Source: Shinella sp. WSJ-2
GTDB lineage: Bacteria; Pseudomonadota; Alphaproteobacteria; Rhizobiales; Rhizobiaceae
Length of the DNA stretch: 64,000 bases
Assembly: GCF_003432075.1 (NCBI RefSeq)
Contig: NZ_QWBU01000006.1
Span: 206,381 to 270,380 of the forward strand
Direction of reading: 5' to 3'
Both the position numbers and the translations under genes were made by a program. Of the stretch, positions 1 through 8,856 are shown one piece after another (the first letter of the stretch is position 1; each line of letters starts with the position of its first letter). The notes below the pieces were generated by a model. The model saw only the letters and a program-made list of their open reading frames with translations. It did not search any database and was not told where the DNA came from.

Positions 1-2
1 TC

Positions 3-1352
3 GAGGCGGCGCAGAAACTGTTCAAGGACTACGACAAGCTGCCCTATCGCCTCTATGCCTTCGCGCCGGGTAAGAAGACGGCGGCTAATGTCACCGAGGC
101 GGTACTGAAGATGGAGCCGGTGATCGGGCTCGGCGAGTTCGAGCACTTCACCTATTCCTCGGGCAATGACGACGATTTCCGCAAGGCCGCCTGGGTTCGC
201 GCGCAGGGCGGCTTCATGAACGGTCACTGGGGCGTCACCGCGCTCTCCGACATGATCCTCAACTACCTGCCGGCCATCGGCTGCTCGAACAACCATGACG
301 TCTGGAACGAGAAGGACCTTGAAAAGAGCGTCCGCTACGGCTTCCCGACGCATATCAAGTTCGGCGTGGGCAGCGCCGAGGTGATCAAGGTGCTGCTGCG
401 CGCCATCGTCGACCGCAAATGGCCGACGGACAATTTCATGCTCTGCACGGACAATATCTCCATCGAGCGCCTGCTGACCATGGGCCATATGGACTGGATC
501 ATCTCGCTCTGCGCCGAGATGGGCATCAATCCGATCCACGCGATCAAGATGGCGACGCTCAACACGGCGCGCTCCTTCCACATGGAAGACAAGCTCGGCT
601 CGCTGACGCCCGGCCGCTTCGCCGACATCGTGCTGACGGACAGCCTGTCGAAGATCAATCCGCGTTATGTCTTCAAGGACGGCGAACTGGTCGCCAAGGA
701 CCGCAAGCTTTTGACGAATGCCGAGATCGACTATTCCGGCATGTGCAAGAAGGGCGTTCCCGGCCTCGCCGATCTGACGGCCGACCAGCTCAATATCGTG
801 CCGCTCGAAATCTCCGAGGACGGCAGCAAGGCGAAGGTCTATCTGTTCGACGTCTATGGCCGCGGCCATGCGAAGTTCTACCAGGAGGTCTGGGTGCCGC
901 TGCGCGACGGCAAGGTGGTGCCGGAGGTCGACGGCGTCAAATATTCGCGCCTCTCGGTCATCCAGCGTTACGCCGATGGCAAGCGCCATATCGTCAACGG
1001 CCTGTTCAAGGGCGTGTCGATCGATCGCGGCGCTGTCGCGACCTTCTGGCCGGCGCCGAAACCCTACTTCGTCGTGGTGGGCGAGGAGAGCGCGGAAATG
1101 TGCCACTGCGTCAAGCAGGTCGACACCTATGCCGGCGCGTGCATCGTCACCGAAAACAAGGTGGAGAAGGCGGTGATGCCGCTCGATATCTACGGCGTCA
1201 TGGCGAACATGACCGTTTCCGAGTTGACGGCGGCGGCCGGGTCGATCGATGCGGCGCTCGCCGCGATGGGCAACCGCAACGAGGGTGAGCCCGTGGTCAA
1301 CAAGCTGCTCAGCCTGTTCATCTCGCTGCACCGCTTCCGGTTAATGCACTGA
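3..1352 (+). CDS. ade: Adenine deaminase, C-terminal part (5' end outside window)
   Basis: The frame is open from base 3 without a start codon, so this is the last 449 codons of a longer gene. Adenine deaminases (about 550-600 aa) are metal-dependent amidohydrolases that convert adenine to hypoxanthine in purine salvage. Visible are the amidohydrolase segment around the LCTDN motif (base ~430-445), the MATLNTARSF helix and the LGSLTPGRFADIVL stretch that closes the barrel into the small beta domain. The usual C-terminal domain follows. The metal ligands of the N-terminal half lie outside the window. A perfect 14-bp hairpin and a membrane protein gene follow on the same strand. Specificity for adenine is inferred from family likeness; another aminopurine is possible. 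Confidence 0.75.
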   Translation, partial: EAAQKLFKDYDKLPYRLYAFAPGKKTAANVTEAVLKMEPVIGLGEFEHFTYSSGNDDDFRKAAWVRAQGGFMNGHWGVTALSDMILNYLPAIGCSNNHDVWNEKDLEKSVRYGFPTHIKFGVGSAEVIKVLLRAIVDRKWPTDNFMLCTDNISIERLLTMGHMDWIISLCAEMGINPIHAIKMATLNTARSFHMEDKLGSLTPGRFADIVLTDSLSKINPRYVFKDGELVAKDRKLLTNAEIDYSGMCKKGVPGLADLTADQLNIVPLEISEDGSKAKVYLFDVYGRGHAKFYQEVWVPLRDGKVVPEVDGVKYSRLSVIQRYADGKRHIVNGLFKGVSIDRGAVATFWPAPKPYFVVVGEESAEMCHCVKQVDTYAGACIVTENKVEKAVMPLDIYGVMANMTVSELTAAAGSIDAALAAMGNRNEGEPVVNKLLSLFISLHRFRLMH

Positions 1353-1363
1353 CGGAAAGAACC

Positions 1364-1396
1364 GTACCGGCAGGCGCAGGAGGCGCCTGCCGGTAC
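1364..1396 (+). terminator. Perfect 14-bp stem-loop after the deaminase gene
   Basis: GTACCGGCAGGCGC (1364-1377) is followed by a 5-nt loop and its exact reverse complement (1383-1396). No T-run follows, so it is either a factor-assisted or attenuating terminator or an mRNA-stabilising hairpin between the deaminase and the downstream membrane protein gene. Confidence 0.6.
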
Positions 1397-1511
1397 CCAA
1401 AAGTTACGGATTGACCGGGAGAAGGAGTTCCGGGACATCCGCGAAAACGTTTTTCAGCGCGGCAGGCCGGGAGTGACGGGAGGCTCCGCGCAACGCCCTT
1501 GGGAGGAAACC

Positions 1512-2222
1512 ATGGCACATCATGCGGCGGAAGCCGAAATCGTCGATACCGGCAGCCTGACGCGGCGCTGGATCATGTATGTCTTGGGGATCTACATCCT
1601 GACCTTCGGGGTCAGCCTAGCGATCCGCGCCGGCGTCGGCATCTCGCCGCAGAGCAGCCTGACGCGCACCATGACGCTGGTCTATCCGCCGCTGAGCCAG
1701 GGCACGTACAATTTCATGCTCGAGCTGATCATGCTCGCGCTGACCTATTTCGTGCTGCCGAAGGATTTCAAGCTCAAGAATTTCGCCTCGCTCATCCCGG
1801 CCTTCGTGCTGGCGGTGTTCCTCGATCTCAACCTCAAGCTCACCGAGTTCATCGTGCTGGAGGAGTATTCCTACCGGGTGGCACTGCTGGTCTTTGCCGA
1901 TGCGGCCCTCGCGTTCGGTCTCTTCCTGATGATCCGCGCCAATCTCGTGCTGATGCCGATCGACATGTTCGTCAACACGATCTTCAAGCGCACCGGCTGG
2001 AAGTGGGGCAACATCAAGACGGGCTTCGACTGCACGCTGCTCGTGACGTCGGCGCTGATCGGCCTCGGCTTCCTCGGTGAAATCCAGTTCATCCGCGAGG
2101 GCACGATTATCAATGCCATCCTCATCGGTCAGTACATCAGGCTCTATTTCTTCCTCTACAAGAAGATGAGCGCCGGGAAGAACGCACCCGAGACCGGCGC
2201 GCTCGAACCGGCATCGAAATAG
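1512..2222 (+). CDS. YczE/YyaS/YitT-like integral membrane protein
   Basis: A 236-aa polytopic membrane protein with five to six hydrophobic segments, for example WIMYVLGIYILTFGVSLAIR near residue 20 and LLVFADAALAFGLFLMIRAN near residue 125. The pattern (an N-terminal helix followed by GVGISPQSSL, later LMPIDMFVNTIF) is that of the YczE/YitT family, whose substrate is not established. The ATG at 1512 was preferred over upstream in-frame codons because GGGAGGAAA lies 3-11 bases before it. It follows the adenine deaminase gene by 159 bp and ends at a strong terminator, so it may share the deaminase transcript. A role in purine or base transport is only a context inference. Confidence 0.7.
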   Translation: MAHHAAEAEIVDTGSLTRRWIMYVLGIYILTFGVSLAIRAGVGISPQSSLTRTMTLVYPPLSQGTYNFMLELIMLALTYFVLPKDFKLKNFASLIPAFVLAVFLDLNLKLTEFIVLEEYSYRVALLVFADAALAFGLFLMIRANLVLMPIDMFVNTIFKRTGWKWGNIKTGFDCTLLVTSALIGLGFLGEIQFIREGTIINAILIGQYIRLYFFLYKKMSAGKNAPETGALEPASK

Positions 2223-2246
2223 ACGACAGGACTTTCAGAACACCAA

Positions 2247-2275
2247 GACAGGGCACCCCGAACGGGTGCCCTGTC
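2247..2275 (+). terminator. Rho-independent terminator
   Basis: GACAGGGCACCC (2247-2258), loop CGAAC, then the exact complement GGGTGCCCTGTC (2264-2275), followed by GCCTTTTG. It closes the deaminase/membrane-protein unit. It also rules out the in-frame ATG at 2266 as the start of the next gene. Confidence 0.85.
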
Positions 2276-2328
2276 GCCTTTTGCGGGATAACCAGCCAAT
2301 TCGCTGGCCACACGGCGGATTCCCGCTT

Positions 2329-3585
2329 ATGCCGGATGGATTGAAAGAGCTTGCGGGCGCAGGTGCATCCGGTGAAACTACTCCCATCATGAAAGCCATT
2401 TCCGGCACCAATCTCGAACAGGCGAAAGCGCACAACCGGCGGGTCGTGATCGAGGCGATCCGCACGAACGGTCCGCTGTCGCGCGCCGCGATCGCCCGCC
2501 TGACCGCGCTGACGGCGCAAACCGTGTCGAACATCGTCGAGGAGCTGGAAGGGTCGGAACTCCTGAAGGCCGACAGCCCGCAGAAGCTGGCGCGCGGCCA
2601 GCCCTTCACGCCCTATTCGATCAATCCCGACGGCGCCTATTCGATCGGCCTGGAGCTGGAGCGCGACCATGCGGCGGGCGTGCTGACCGATCTCTCGGGC
2701 ACGATCCGGGCCCGCATTGTCAGGCCCATCGACCCGCCGACGCCGGAGCAGGCGATCCCGATCCTCGCGACGATCAGCGCGGAATTGCAGGAGACCTTTG
2801 CCTTCGACCGCAACCGCCTGCTCGGCGTCGGCATCGCCATGCCCGGCCGCTATGCGGCGGAGGGCGTGACCTCGCTGACTCCGATCGCCCTGCCGGGCTG
2901 GCAGCATTTCGAGGTCGGGCCGGCGCTGGAACGGCTGGTCGGCGTGCCGGTTCTGGTGGAAAACGATGCGACGGCGGCGGCGATCGGCGAACGGCTCTAT
3001 GGCGTCGCCCGTGGCCTCAGCAGCTTCGTCTACCTCTTCCTTGGCGGCGGCATCGGCGCGGGCATGTTCCTCGACGGGCATCTCTATCGGGGCAGCCGGG
3101 CCAATGCCGGCGAGATCGGCCATATCGTCGTCGAGCCCAATGGCCTGCCCTGCATTTGCGGCAAGCGCGGATGCCTCGACCGCTATGTTTCGCTTGGTGC
3201 GGCTTACGAGCACCTCAAGATATCAGATCCCGGTGCCTACAAGGCCGATCAACTTGATGCGATGGTGGAGGGAGCTGGCTCCGCACTGGACGGCTGGCTC
3301 GACGCGGCGGCCGACCCGATGCGCCGGACCATCGATTTCCTGGAACTGGCCTTCGATCCCCAGACCATCGTGCTCGGCGGGCCGATGCCTGCGGGGCTGC
3401 TGGCGCGGCTTGCCGCGCGCATGGAACCGCTCTATCCGCCTGTTGATCCAACGGAAGAGCGGCGCATTCCCCGCATCATGATTGCGGCGACCGGCAAGGA
3501 CACGTCCATTCTGGGTGCTGCCGCCTTGCCGGTCTTTTCCGAGACGAACCCGCAATTTGCGGTGTTGCAGAAGCCTGTGGCGTAA
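2329..3585 (+). CDS. ROK family transcriptional regulator (NagC/Mlc-like)
   Basis: 418 aa. A winged helix-turn-helix lies at about residues 30-75 (SRAAIARLTALTAQTVSNIV). It is followed by the ROK sugar-kinase-like fold with the glycine-rich FLGGGIGAGMFLDG loop. The structural zinc site is intact: GEIGH, then CICGKRGCLD (the usual final Glu is Asp). ROK repressors respond to sugars or amino sugars. The gene faces a GH20 hexosaminidase gene tail to tail across 8 bp, which suggests an amino-sugar ligand; this is inference. The start is uncertain: ATG 2329 lies just past the preceding terminator but lacks a strong ribosome site, and ATG 2389 (MKAISGTNLEQ) would give a more typical ROK N-terminus. 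Confidence 0.85.
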   Translation: MPDGLKELAGAGASGETTPIMKAISGTNLEQAKAHNRRVVIEAIRTNGPLSRAAIARLTALTAQTVSNIVEELEGSELLKADSPQKLARGQPFTPYSINPDGAYSIGLELERDHAAGVLTDLSGTIRARIVRPIDPPTPEQAIPILATISAELQETFAFDRNRLLGVGIAMPGRYAAEGVTSLTPIALPGWQHFEVGPALERLVGVPVLVENDATAAAIGERLYGVARGLSSFVYLFLGGGIGAGMFLDGHLYRGSRANAGEIGHIVVEPNGLPCICGKRGCLDRYVSLGAAYEHLKISDPGAYKADQLDAMVEGAGSALDGWLDAAADPMRRTIDFLELAFDPQTIVLGGPMPAGLLARLAARMEPLYPPVDPTEERRIPRIMIAATGKDTSILGAAALPVFSETNPQFAVLQKPVA

Positions 3586-3599
3586 GTTTTTGCTTACGC
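3580..3599. terminator. Convergent-gene hairpin spanning both stop codons
   Basis: GCGTAAG (3580-3586), loop TTTTTG, CTTACGC (3593-3599). The stem contains the TAA of the ROK gene on one arm and the TAA of the leftward GH20 gene on the other, so a short bidirectional terminator serves both genes. Confidence 0.5.
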
Positions 3600-5606
3600 G
3601 ATCGGGAAGCCGTAGAGCACCGGCATCAGCCCGGCGGCGGCCTTGAACCGCTCCCAGGATTTGCGCTCCGGCAGCGTCCAGCCGGTTTCGGCAATGGCCG
3701 AAAGGCGGGGGAAGACGAGACGGTCGAAGACGGCGCGATCCTTCATCGGCTCCGACCATATGCAGGCCTGCACACCCCGGAGATTCGCTTTCTGCGCGTC
3801 GTTCCAGCCGGCGACGGGATCGAACTGGTAGGTCATTTCCGGCGCCGACCAGCCGGCCCAGCTGGCGCCCGGCTCGTCCCAGTCGGGGCTGTTGGCCATG
3901 TCGAGATAATAGGCCTGGCCGGGGCAGACGACCATCGAATAGCCCTCGCCGGCAAGTGCGGCCGAGACGTCCATATCGCGCCAGCCGCAGAGATAGGTCG
4001 CGGCCTTGTCGATGACATTGCCGTGCGCGGCCTCTTCCCAGCCACCGGTGACGCAGCCTTGCGAGGCGAGGAACGTCTGGATCCGCTTGAGGAAGATCGC
4101 CTGCAGGACGGCGGCGCCCGAACCGTCGATGGCATCGGCGCCATGCGTGTTGGTGATGACGTTCAGCCGGCGGGCATGCGCCTCGGCCATGGCCGCGCCG
4201 CTGACGTCGCGCAGCTTCTCCAGAGCCTCCTGCGAGCCCGACCAGGCGCCGATCGGCACCTCGTCGGCGCCGACATGGATCGTCTTGAAGGGGAAGAGCT
4301 CGATCAGCTCCTTGAAGATCGTCTCCAGCACGTCATAGGTCTCTTCGCGCGCCGGGTTGAGGCAATTGTCCGGGAAACCCTGTACGGAATAGTAGCTGCC
4401 CTGTTCGTCCGGATCGCGCAACTCCGGAATGGCGAGCTGCATGGCGAAGCAGTGGCCGGGCACGTCGATTTCCGGCACGATCTCGATGCCGATGGTTCGG
4501 GCGTAGGCAACGATGCTGCGAATCGTCGACTTCGTATAGAAGCCGCCGGTCCTTTCCGGCCCGGTGCCGAGCAGCGGCGGGACGGGGAGACCATGCCCAC
4601 GCCACGCGCCGATCTCGGTCAGTGCCGGATAGGCGTCGATTTCAACGCGCCAAGATTCGTCGTCGGAGAGATGCCAATGGAAGCGGTTGAGCTTGCTCCA
4701 GGCGAGGATGGCCAGGATCTTGCGGATCTCGGCCTCGCCATAGAACTGGCGTGCGACATCGAGATGCAAGCCGCGCCAGTCCATGGAGGGGGCGTCGGTG
4801 ATCGTGCCCGTAGCGGGGAAGCTGTAGGCATCGGGGAAATGCCGCGCCCCGCGCCAGATCTGGCCGAGCGTGATCAGGCCATAGAGCAGGCCGGTGCGGC
4901 CGGAGGCGGCAACCGAAACCGAGTCGGCGGCAAAGGTGACCTCATAGGCTTCCGCTGCAAGTCCTTGCTTCAGATTGAGCTGCACGGGAAGCCCGCCTTC
5001 CGATGCGGCGCGGACGATGCCCTCGACGGCAAACAGGTCTTCCGTAAGCTTCGTGAACGCTTCAGCGGCGGCGGTTGCCTCGGTGCTGTCGGCAAGCAGC
5101 GTGAAACCGGCGGGCGTGGCGCGGCGACCGGAAACGGCGACCTCTTTCGGCCAGGGGATTACCGAAACGGGGACCGGCGGGCTCATGGGAACGGGGAAGG
5201 CGGCGACGCCGCGCTTAGGCGGCGCATTGCCGCCGACCTTGAGCGTCGGCCCGGTGCCGATGGCAAGCGTACCGCCATCGGCCAGCACCAGATAGGCGCC
5301 GCGCGCGCCGTCCGTCCAGTGCTTGAAGGCCCAGCTGAGGCCGTGCACGGCGACGGTCCATGTGGCCTCGGGCTCCAGCACGAACCCGTCCGGCGGCAGG
5401 AGTTCGGTGAAGTTGGAAAGCCGCGTGCCGAGCGAGCCGCCATCGATGCTTGCGGCCGGATCGACCCGTCCCGGTCCGCTGACGCAGAGGCGGAAGCCGG
5501 AAAGCGACGATTTCGAATGGTTGGTCAGCTTGAGAATATAGGCGAGCGGCTGGTCGTCGGTGGCGGGCGCCCAGGAGGTTTCGAGGGCGAAGGCGGATAT
5601 CGGCAT
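3594..5606 (-). CDS. Beta-N-acetylhexosaminidase, GH20 family
   Basis: 670 aa. It removes terminal GlcNAc/GalNAc residues by substrate-assisted catalysis. An N-terminal beta domain (residues ~1-150) precedes the GH20b-like region and the catalytic barrel. The barrel carries MDWRGLHLDVARQF (~276-289), WHLSDDESW (311-319), PEIDVPGH and the catalytic pair Asp448-Glu449 in HVGADEVP. No signal peptide is visible, so it probably acts in the cytoplasm on imported oligosaccharide. The ATG at 5606 is preferred: upstream in-frame ATGs (5693, 5630) fall inside a repeat element. It is the last gene of a leftward run with an Opp-type transporter and an acetyltransferase, which supports a chito-oligosaccharide or glycoconjugate role. 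Confidence 0.88.
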   Translation of the reverse strand: MPISAFALETSWAPATDDQPLAYILKLTNHSKSSLSGFRLCVSGPGRVDPAASIDGGSLGTRLSNFTELLPPDGFVLEPEATWTVAVHGLSWAFKHWTDGARGAYLVLADGGTLAIGTGPTLKVGGNAPPKRGVAAFPVPMSPPVPVSVIPWPKEVAVSGRRATPAGFTLLADSTEATAAAEAFTKLTEDLFAVEGIVRAASEGGLPVQLNLKQGLAAEAYEVTFAADSVSVAASGRTGLLYGLITLGQIWRGARHFPDAYSFPATGTITDAPSMDWRGLHLDVARQFYGEAEIRKILAILAWSKLNRFHWHLSDDESWRVEIDAYPALTEIGAWRGHGLPVPPLLGTGPERTGGFYTKSTIRSIVAYARTIGIEIVPEIDVPGHCFAMQLAIPELRDPDEQGSYYSVQGFPDNCLNPAREETYDVLETIFKELIELFPFKTIHVGADEVPIGAWSGSQEALEKLRDVSGAAMAEAHARRLNVITNTHGADAIDGSGAAVLQAIFLKRIQTFLASQGCVTGGWEEAAHGNVIDKAATYLCGWRDMDVSAALAGEGYSMVVCPGQAYYLDMANSPDWDEPGASWAGWSAPEMTYQFDPVAGWNDAQKANLRGVQACIWSEPMKDRAVFDRLVFPRLSAIAETGWTLPERKSWERFKAAAGLMPVLYGFPIA

Positions 5607-5625
5607 GGCGGTCTCTGGGGTCTTG

Positions 5626-5707
5626 AGCATTTCCAGCCGAAGCGATTTCGCTTCGGCGTCGGACAATGCGGTTAAAACGAAATCCCAGAGCATTTCCGGG
5701 GGGGGGG
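5626..5707. repeat. Rhizobial-type intergenic palindromic element next to a G10 run
   Basis: GAGCATTTCC occurs at both ends (5625-5634 and about 5689-5698). Between them is a perfect hairpin GCCGAAGCGA-TT-TCGCTTCGGC (5636-5657) and a GTCGGACAATGCG stretch. A homopolymer of ten G follows (5698-5707). The layout matches the dispersed extragenic elements common in Rhizobiaceae genomes, and a related copy lies at 31820-31923. It sits between the GNAT and GH20 genes inside the operon and displaces the apparent GH20 start. Confidence 0.55.
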
Positions 5708-5727
5708 CCGGAGATGCGCTGGGGGGA

Positions 5728-6201
5728 TCAGTTTACGTCGAGCAATCCGGCATAGATGCCGGGGGCGGAATTGGGGATCGGCATGGCGCTGACCGTCTTT
5801 TCGTAGAAGGCCGAGGGGCCGACATCGCCGATGATGGCATAGCCATAGCCCATGGTTTTCAGGTCGAAGAGGGAGGCAAGCAGCAGCGCTTGGCCGATGC
5901 CGAGCCCGCGCACCGCTTCATCGACGCCGGTCGGGCCGAAGAAGCCGCGGGCAATCGATTCATGGCAGGCGAAGCCCACAAGCTTTTGCGCGCGTGTCGC
6001 GATGAAGCAGGTCGGCGGCTGGCGCGACAGCGAAATGGCCGTCTCGCTTGCCCAGCCCTTGCCGAATTTTTCCGTGACCCATTCGGTCATCAGGCGCGCT
6101 TCCGGCGCCAGCGGCCGGCGGATGGTGACGCCGGCCTCCGCCATTCTGGCGTCGAGGTCCGGCTTCGGGGTGAGCAGTGAGAGATTGACGAGATAGTCCA
6201 A
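5728..6201 (-). CDS. GNAT family N-acetyltransferase
   Basis: 157 aa, full length for a single GNAT domain. The acetyl-CoA pyrophosphate-binding motif is visible as RGLGIGQALL (about residues 98-107), after the beta4 strand VGFACHES. A late AFYEKTVS segment matches the usual C-terminal Tyr region. It starts 11 bp after the OppF-like ATPase gene and is followed by the GH20 gene, so it is co-transcribed with the transporter. Acetylation of an amino sugar or of a peptide amine is plausible; the acceptor cannot be read from the sequence. Confidence 0.8.
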   Translation of the reverse strand: MDYLVNLSLLTPKPDLDARMAEAGVTIRRPLAPEARLMTEWVTEKFGKGWASETAISLSRQPPTCFIATRAQKLVGFACHESIARGFFGPTGVDEAVRGLGIGQALLLASLFDLKTMGYGYAIIGDVGPSAFYEKTVSAMPIPNSAPGIYAGLLDVN

Positions 6202-6212
6202 GCTGAAATCCT

Positions 6213-7145
6213 CTAGCTCTGTGCCGCAAGCGCGCGCACGAAATGGTTTTTCCCGACCTGCTCGACGGCAGTCGAGGTCGGGCGCGAGAGCGCGCGGACC
6301 TTTTCCGCCCGTTCGAGAAACCGCGCGCTCTCGCCGATGATAAAGGGTCTGGCGCCGTCAGGCACGGCCGAAAGCAGGAGCTGCGTATAGGGATGGCGCG
6401 CATTGGCGATGACGGCCTCCGTCTCGCCCCACTCGACCATCTGGCCGGCGAACATCACCACGATCTCTTCCGCCACGTGGGCGGCGGTCGCGATGTCATG
6501 GGTGATGTAGAGCAAGGCCAGGCTGCGCTCGTGCTTGATGCGGGCGAGCAGTTCCAGGATGCCGAGACGGATCGAGACGTCGAGCATCGAGGTCGGCTCG
6601 TCGGCCACGAGCACGCCGGGCTGTACGGCGAGCGCACGCGCAATGTTGATGCGCTGGCGCTGGCCGCCCGAAAGCTCGTGCGGATATTTCCGCCGCGTCA
6701 CTGTCGGGTCGAGCCCGACATCGGCCAGCAGGGTGGAAACCGCATCGGCGACCTCAGTCTTGCCCGCGGCATGGCGGTGCAGAAGCACCGGACGCGAGAG
6801 GTGATGGTCGATGGAAAAGACCGGATTGAGCGAGGAGAACGGGTCCTGAAAGACCATCTGCACCTCGCGGCGATAGGCTTTTTCCTCGTCGCGCGTGCCG
6901 GTTGCGGTGACATCGCGGCCGCGGAAGGAGAGGCGGCCCGATGTTGGCTGGTCCATGCGGGCGATAATGCGGGCGCAGGTCGTCTTGCCGCAACCGGATT
7001 CGCCGACCAGCGCCAAGGCGCGGCCCGGCGTCAGCGACAGCGAAATGCCGCGCAGCGCCTGCACGGCGCCGAAGCTGCGCTCGATCGTGTCGAGGCGGAT
7101 GATCGGCTCCGCCGTCGGGAGGGAAAGGCTGGGGGCGAGGTTCAT
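6213..7145 (-). CDS. Opp/Dpp-type ABC transporter ATP-binding protein (OppF/DppF-like)
   Basis: 310 aa, one nucleotide-binding domain. Walker A is GESGCGKTT (about residues 48-56), the signature is LSGGQRQR, and Walker B is VLVADEPTSMLD. The C-terminal PYTQLLLSAVP segment is typical of the oligopeptide-transporter ATPase subfamily. Its start overlaps the stop of the partner ATPase gene by 4 bp, giving translational coupling. It is the second ATPase of the five-gene transporter that, with GH20, probably imports GlcNAc oligosaccharides; Opp-type transporters serve this role in Vibrio (known), while here it is inferred from neighbours. Confidence 0.88.
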   Translation of the reverse strand: MNLAPSLSLPTAEPIIRLDTIERSFGAVQALRGISLSLTPGRALALVGESGCGKTTCARIIARMDQPTSGRLSFRGRDVTATGTRDEEKAYRREVQMVFQDPFSSLNPVFSIDHHLSRPVLLHRHAAGKTEVADAVSTLLADVGLDPTVTRRKYPHELSGGQRQRINIARALAVQPGVLVADEPTSMLDVSIRLGILELLARIKHERSLALLYITHDIATAAHVAEEIVVMFAGQMVEWGETEAVIANARHPYTQLLLSAVPDGARPFIIGESARFLERAEKVRALSRPTSTAVEQVGKNHFVRALAAQS

Positions 7146-7957
7146 GCGACACCTCCCGCCAGTTCCCGGCGGCCAGGCAGCTGCGGAATGGCGTTCCAGA
7201 GCTTGCGTGTATAGTCGTGAACCGGTGCATGGCTCACCTGCCTGACGTCACCGACCTCGACCAGTTCACCCTTCAGCATGACGCCGATGCGGTGGCAGAG
7301 CTGCGCCATCAGGTGCAGGTCGTGGGTGATGAACAGCACGGAGAAACCGTGGCTACGCTGGAGATCGATGACCTGCTCAAGGATTTCGCGTTGCACCACC
7401 ACGTCGAGCGCTGTCGTCGGCTCGTCCATGATGATCAATTCGGGCTGCAAGGCGAGGCAGATGGCGATGACGATGCGCTGGCGCATGCCGCCGGAGAACT
7501 GATGCGGGTAGTCCGTGAGCCTGTTTGTCGAGATGCCGACCAGCTTGAACATGGCTTCTGCCCGTTCGCGCGATTGCGCTCGCGTCGCGCCGGTATGCCG
7601 GTGCAGCACGTCGTGGAACTGCGCCTCGACGCGCATCAGCGGGTTCAGCGAGTTCATGGCGCTCTGGAACACCATGCCGACGCGGCGCCAGCGCACCTTC
7701 TGCATCTCGCCTTCCGGCAGCTTCAGGAGATCGCGGCCGTCGAGCAGGATCTCGCCGCCGGTCACCCAGGCGGGCGACTTGGCAAGGCGGGTGATGGCGA
7801 AGGCGATAGTGCTCTTGCCGCAGCCCGACTCCCCTGCAAGCCCGAAGATCTCGCCGCGGCCGATATCGAAGGAGACATTCTTCACGGCGCGGAAGGCGCC
7901 CTTGTCGAGGAGGTAATCGACCTCGAGATTGCGGATTTTCAAAAGCGTGTCGCTCAT
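7142..7957 (-). CDS. Opp/Dpp-type ABC transporter ATP-binding protein (OppD/DppD-like)
   Basis: 271 aa. Walker A is GESGCGKST, the signature is FSGGMRQR, and Walker B is [12 protein letters not shown], followed by the switch His in FITHDLHL. It is shorter than most DppD proteins (about 320 aa): the C-terminal region ends soon after HDYTRKLWNAIPQLPG and lacks most of the usual tail. The ATG at 7957 has GGGAGG upstream and overlaps the permease stop as ATGA. An open frame continues upstream to 8866 but is the antisense-like shadow of the permease gene. Confidence 0.88.
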   Translation of the reverse strand: MSDTLLKIRNLEVDYLLDKGAFRAVKNVSFDIGRGEIFGLAGESGCGKSTIAFAITRLAKSPAWVTGGEILLDGRDLLKLPEGEMQKVRWRRVGMVFQSAMNSLNPLMRVEAQFHDVLHRHTGATRAQSRERAEAMFKLVGISTNRLTDYPHQFSGGMRQRIVIAICLALQPELIIMDEPTTALDVVVQREILEQVIDLQRSHGFSVLFITHDLHLMAQLCHRIGVMLKGELVEVGDVRQVSHAPVHDYTRKLWNAIPQLPGRRELAGGVA

Positions 7958-8856
7958 CGTGCGCCTCCCAGGCTTCGGTTGCGCTGGCGGTTGAGGCGCA
8001 GCCAGCGGGTCAGCGCCGGGCCGGAGCGCAGCTGCGGATTGGCGATCTCGTCGAAGGTGAAATTGACGAGCGCCAGGCCAAGCCCGATCAGCGCGATGCC
8101 GGCGGCGGGCGCGCCGATATCCCACCAGGCGCCGAGGATGATCGCCGAGGAATTTTGCGCATTGTAGAGCATCGTGCCCCAGGTTACCTGCAAGGGATCG
8201 CCGAAACCGAGATATTCGAGCGTCGTCTGGGCGACGACGGCATAGATGATGCTGCCGACGAGATTGATGCCGATCAGCGGCAGCAGGTTGGGCAGGAGCT
8301 CGACGAACAGCACGCGCCAGGCCGGCTCGCCGATCATGCGGGCGGCGGTGACGAAATCGCGGTTGCGCAGCGCCATGGTCTGCGAGCGCGTCATGCGTGC
8401 CCCCCAAGGCCAGGAGGTAAGTGCTATGATCGCCATGATGGCAAGCGGCCCGACGGTGCCGGCAAAGGAGGCGAGCAGGATCAGCAAGGGTATGTTGGGG
8501 ATGACGAGCACGGCATTGGTGGCGAGGTCGAGGGCGGCATCGGTGCGCCCGCCGGCATAACCGGCGATCAGGCCGATGGCCGTGCCGACGATGGTGATGG
8601 CGATGCCCGTGGCGAAGCCGACGGCGAGCGACGTGCGCGAACCCCAGACGAACTGGGTATAGACGTCGCGGCCCATCTTCGTCGTGCCGAAGACATGCTC
8701 GACGGTCGGCGGCTGGTGCGAGCGGCCGACGCGGGCGCTCGGCGCGCCGGGCGCGATGACGGGGGCGAAAAGCGCCATCAGGCACAGCGCCACGATGATG
8801 ATCAGACCGGCAACGGCCTTCTTCTGCTGAAGCAGGATTTTGAGGCCGGACATCAT
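7954..8856 (-). CDS. Opp/Dpp-type ABC transporter permease (DppC-like)
   Basis: 300 aa. An N-terminal membrane helix (AVAGLIIIVALCLMALFAPV) is followed by the periplasmic FGTTKMGRDVYTQFVWGSR motif of the DppC/OppC N-terminal domain. Five more hydrophobic segments surround the EAA-type loop (MTRSQTMALRNRDFVTAARMIG). It overlaps its neighbours by 4 bp on both sides, as is usual for these operons. Two consecutive ATGs (8856, 8853) could serve as start. Confidence 0.88.
   Translation of the reverse strand: MMSGLKILLQQKKAVAGLIIIVALCLMALFAPVIAPGAPSARVGRSHQPPTVEHVFGTTKMGRDVYTQFVWGSRTSLAVGFATGIAITIVGTAIGLIAGYAGGRTDAALDLATNAVLVIPNIPLLILLASFAGTVGPLAIMAIIALTSWPWGARMTRSQTMALRNRDFVTAARMIGEPAWRVLFVELLPNLLPLIGINLVGSIIYAVVAQTTLEYLGFGDPLQVTWGTMLYNAQNSSAIILGAWWDIGAPAAGIALIGLGLALVNFTFDEIANPQLRSGPALTRWLRLNRQRNRSLGGAR

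Noticed and set aside
4023..5675. Long open frame opposite the GH20 gene (550 codons, plus strand)
   Set aside because: It is the antisense shadow of a gene with full GH20 motifs; its translation is rich in Arg/Gly/Ala without any domain pattern, as is normal opposite GC-rich genes.
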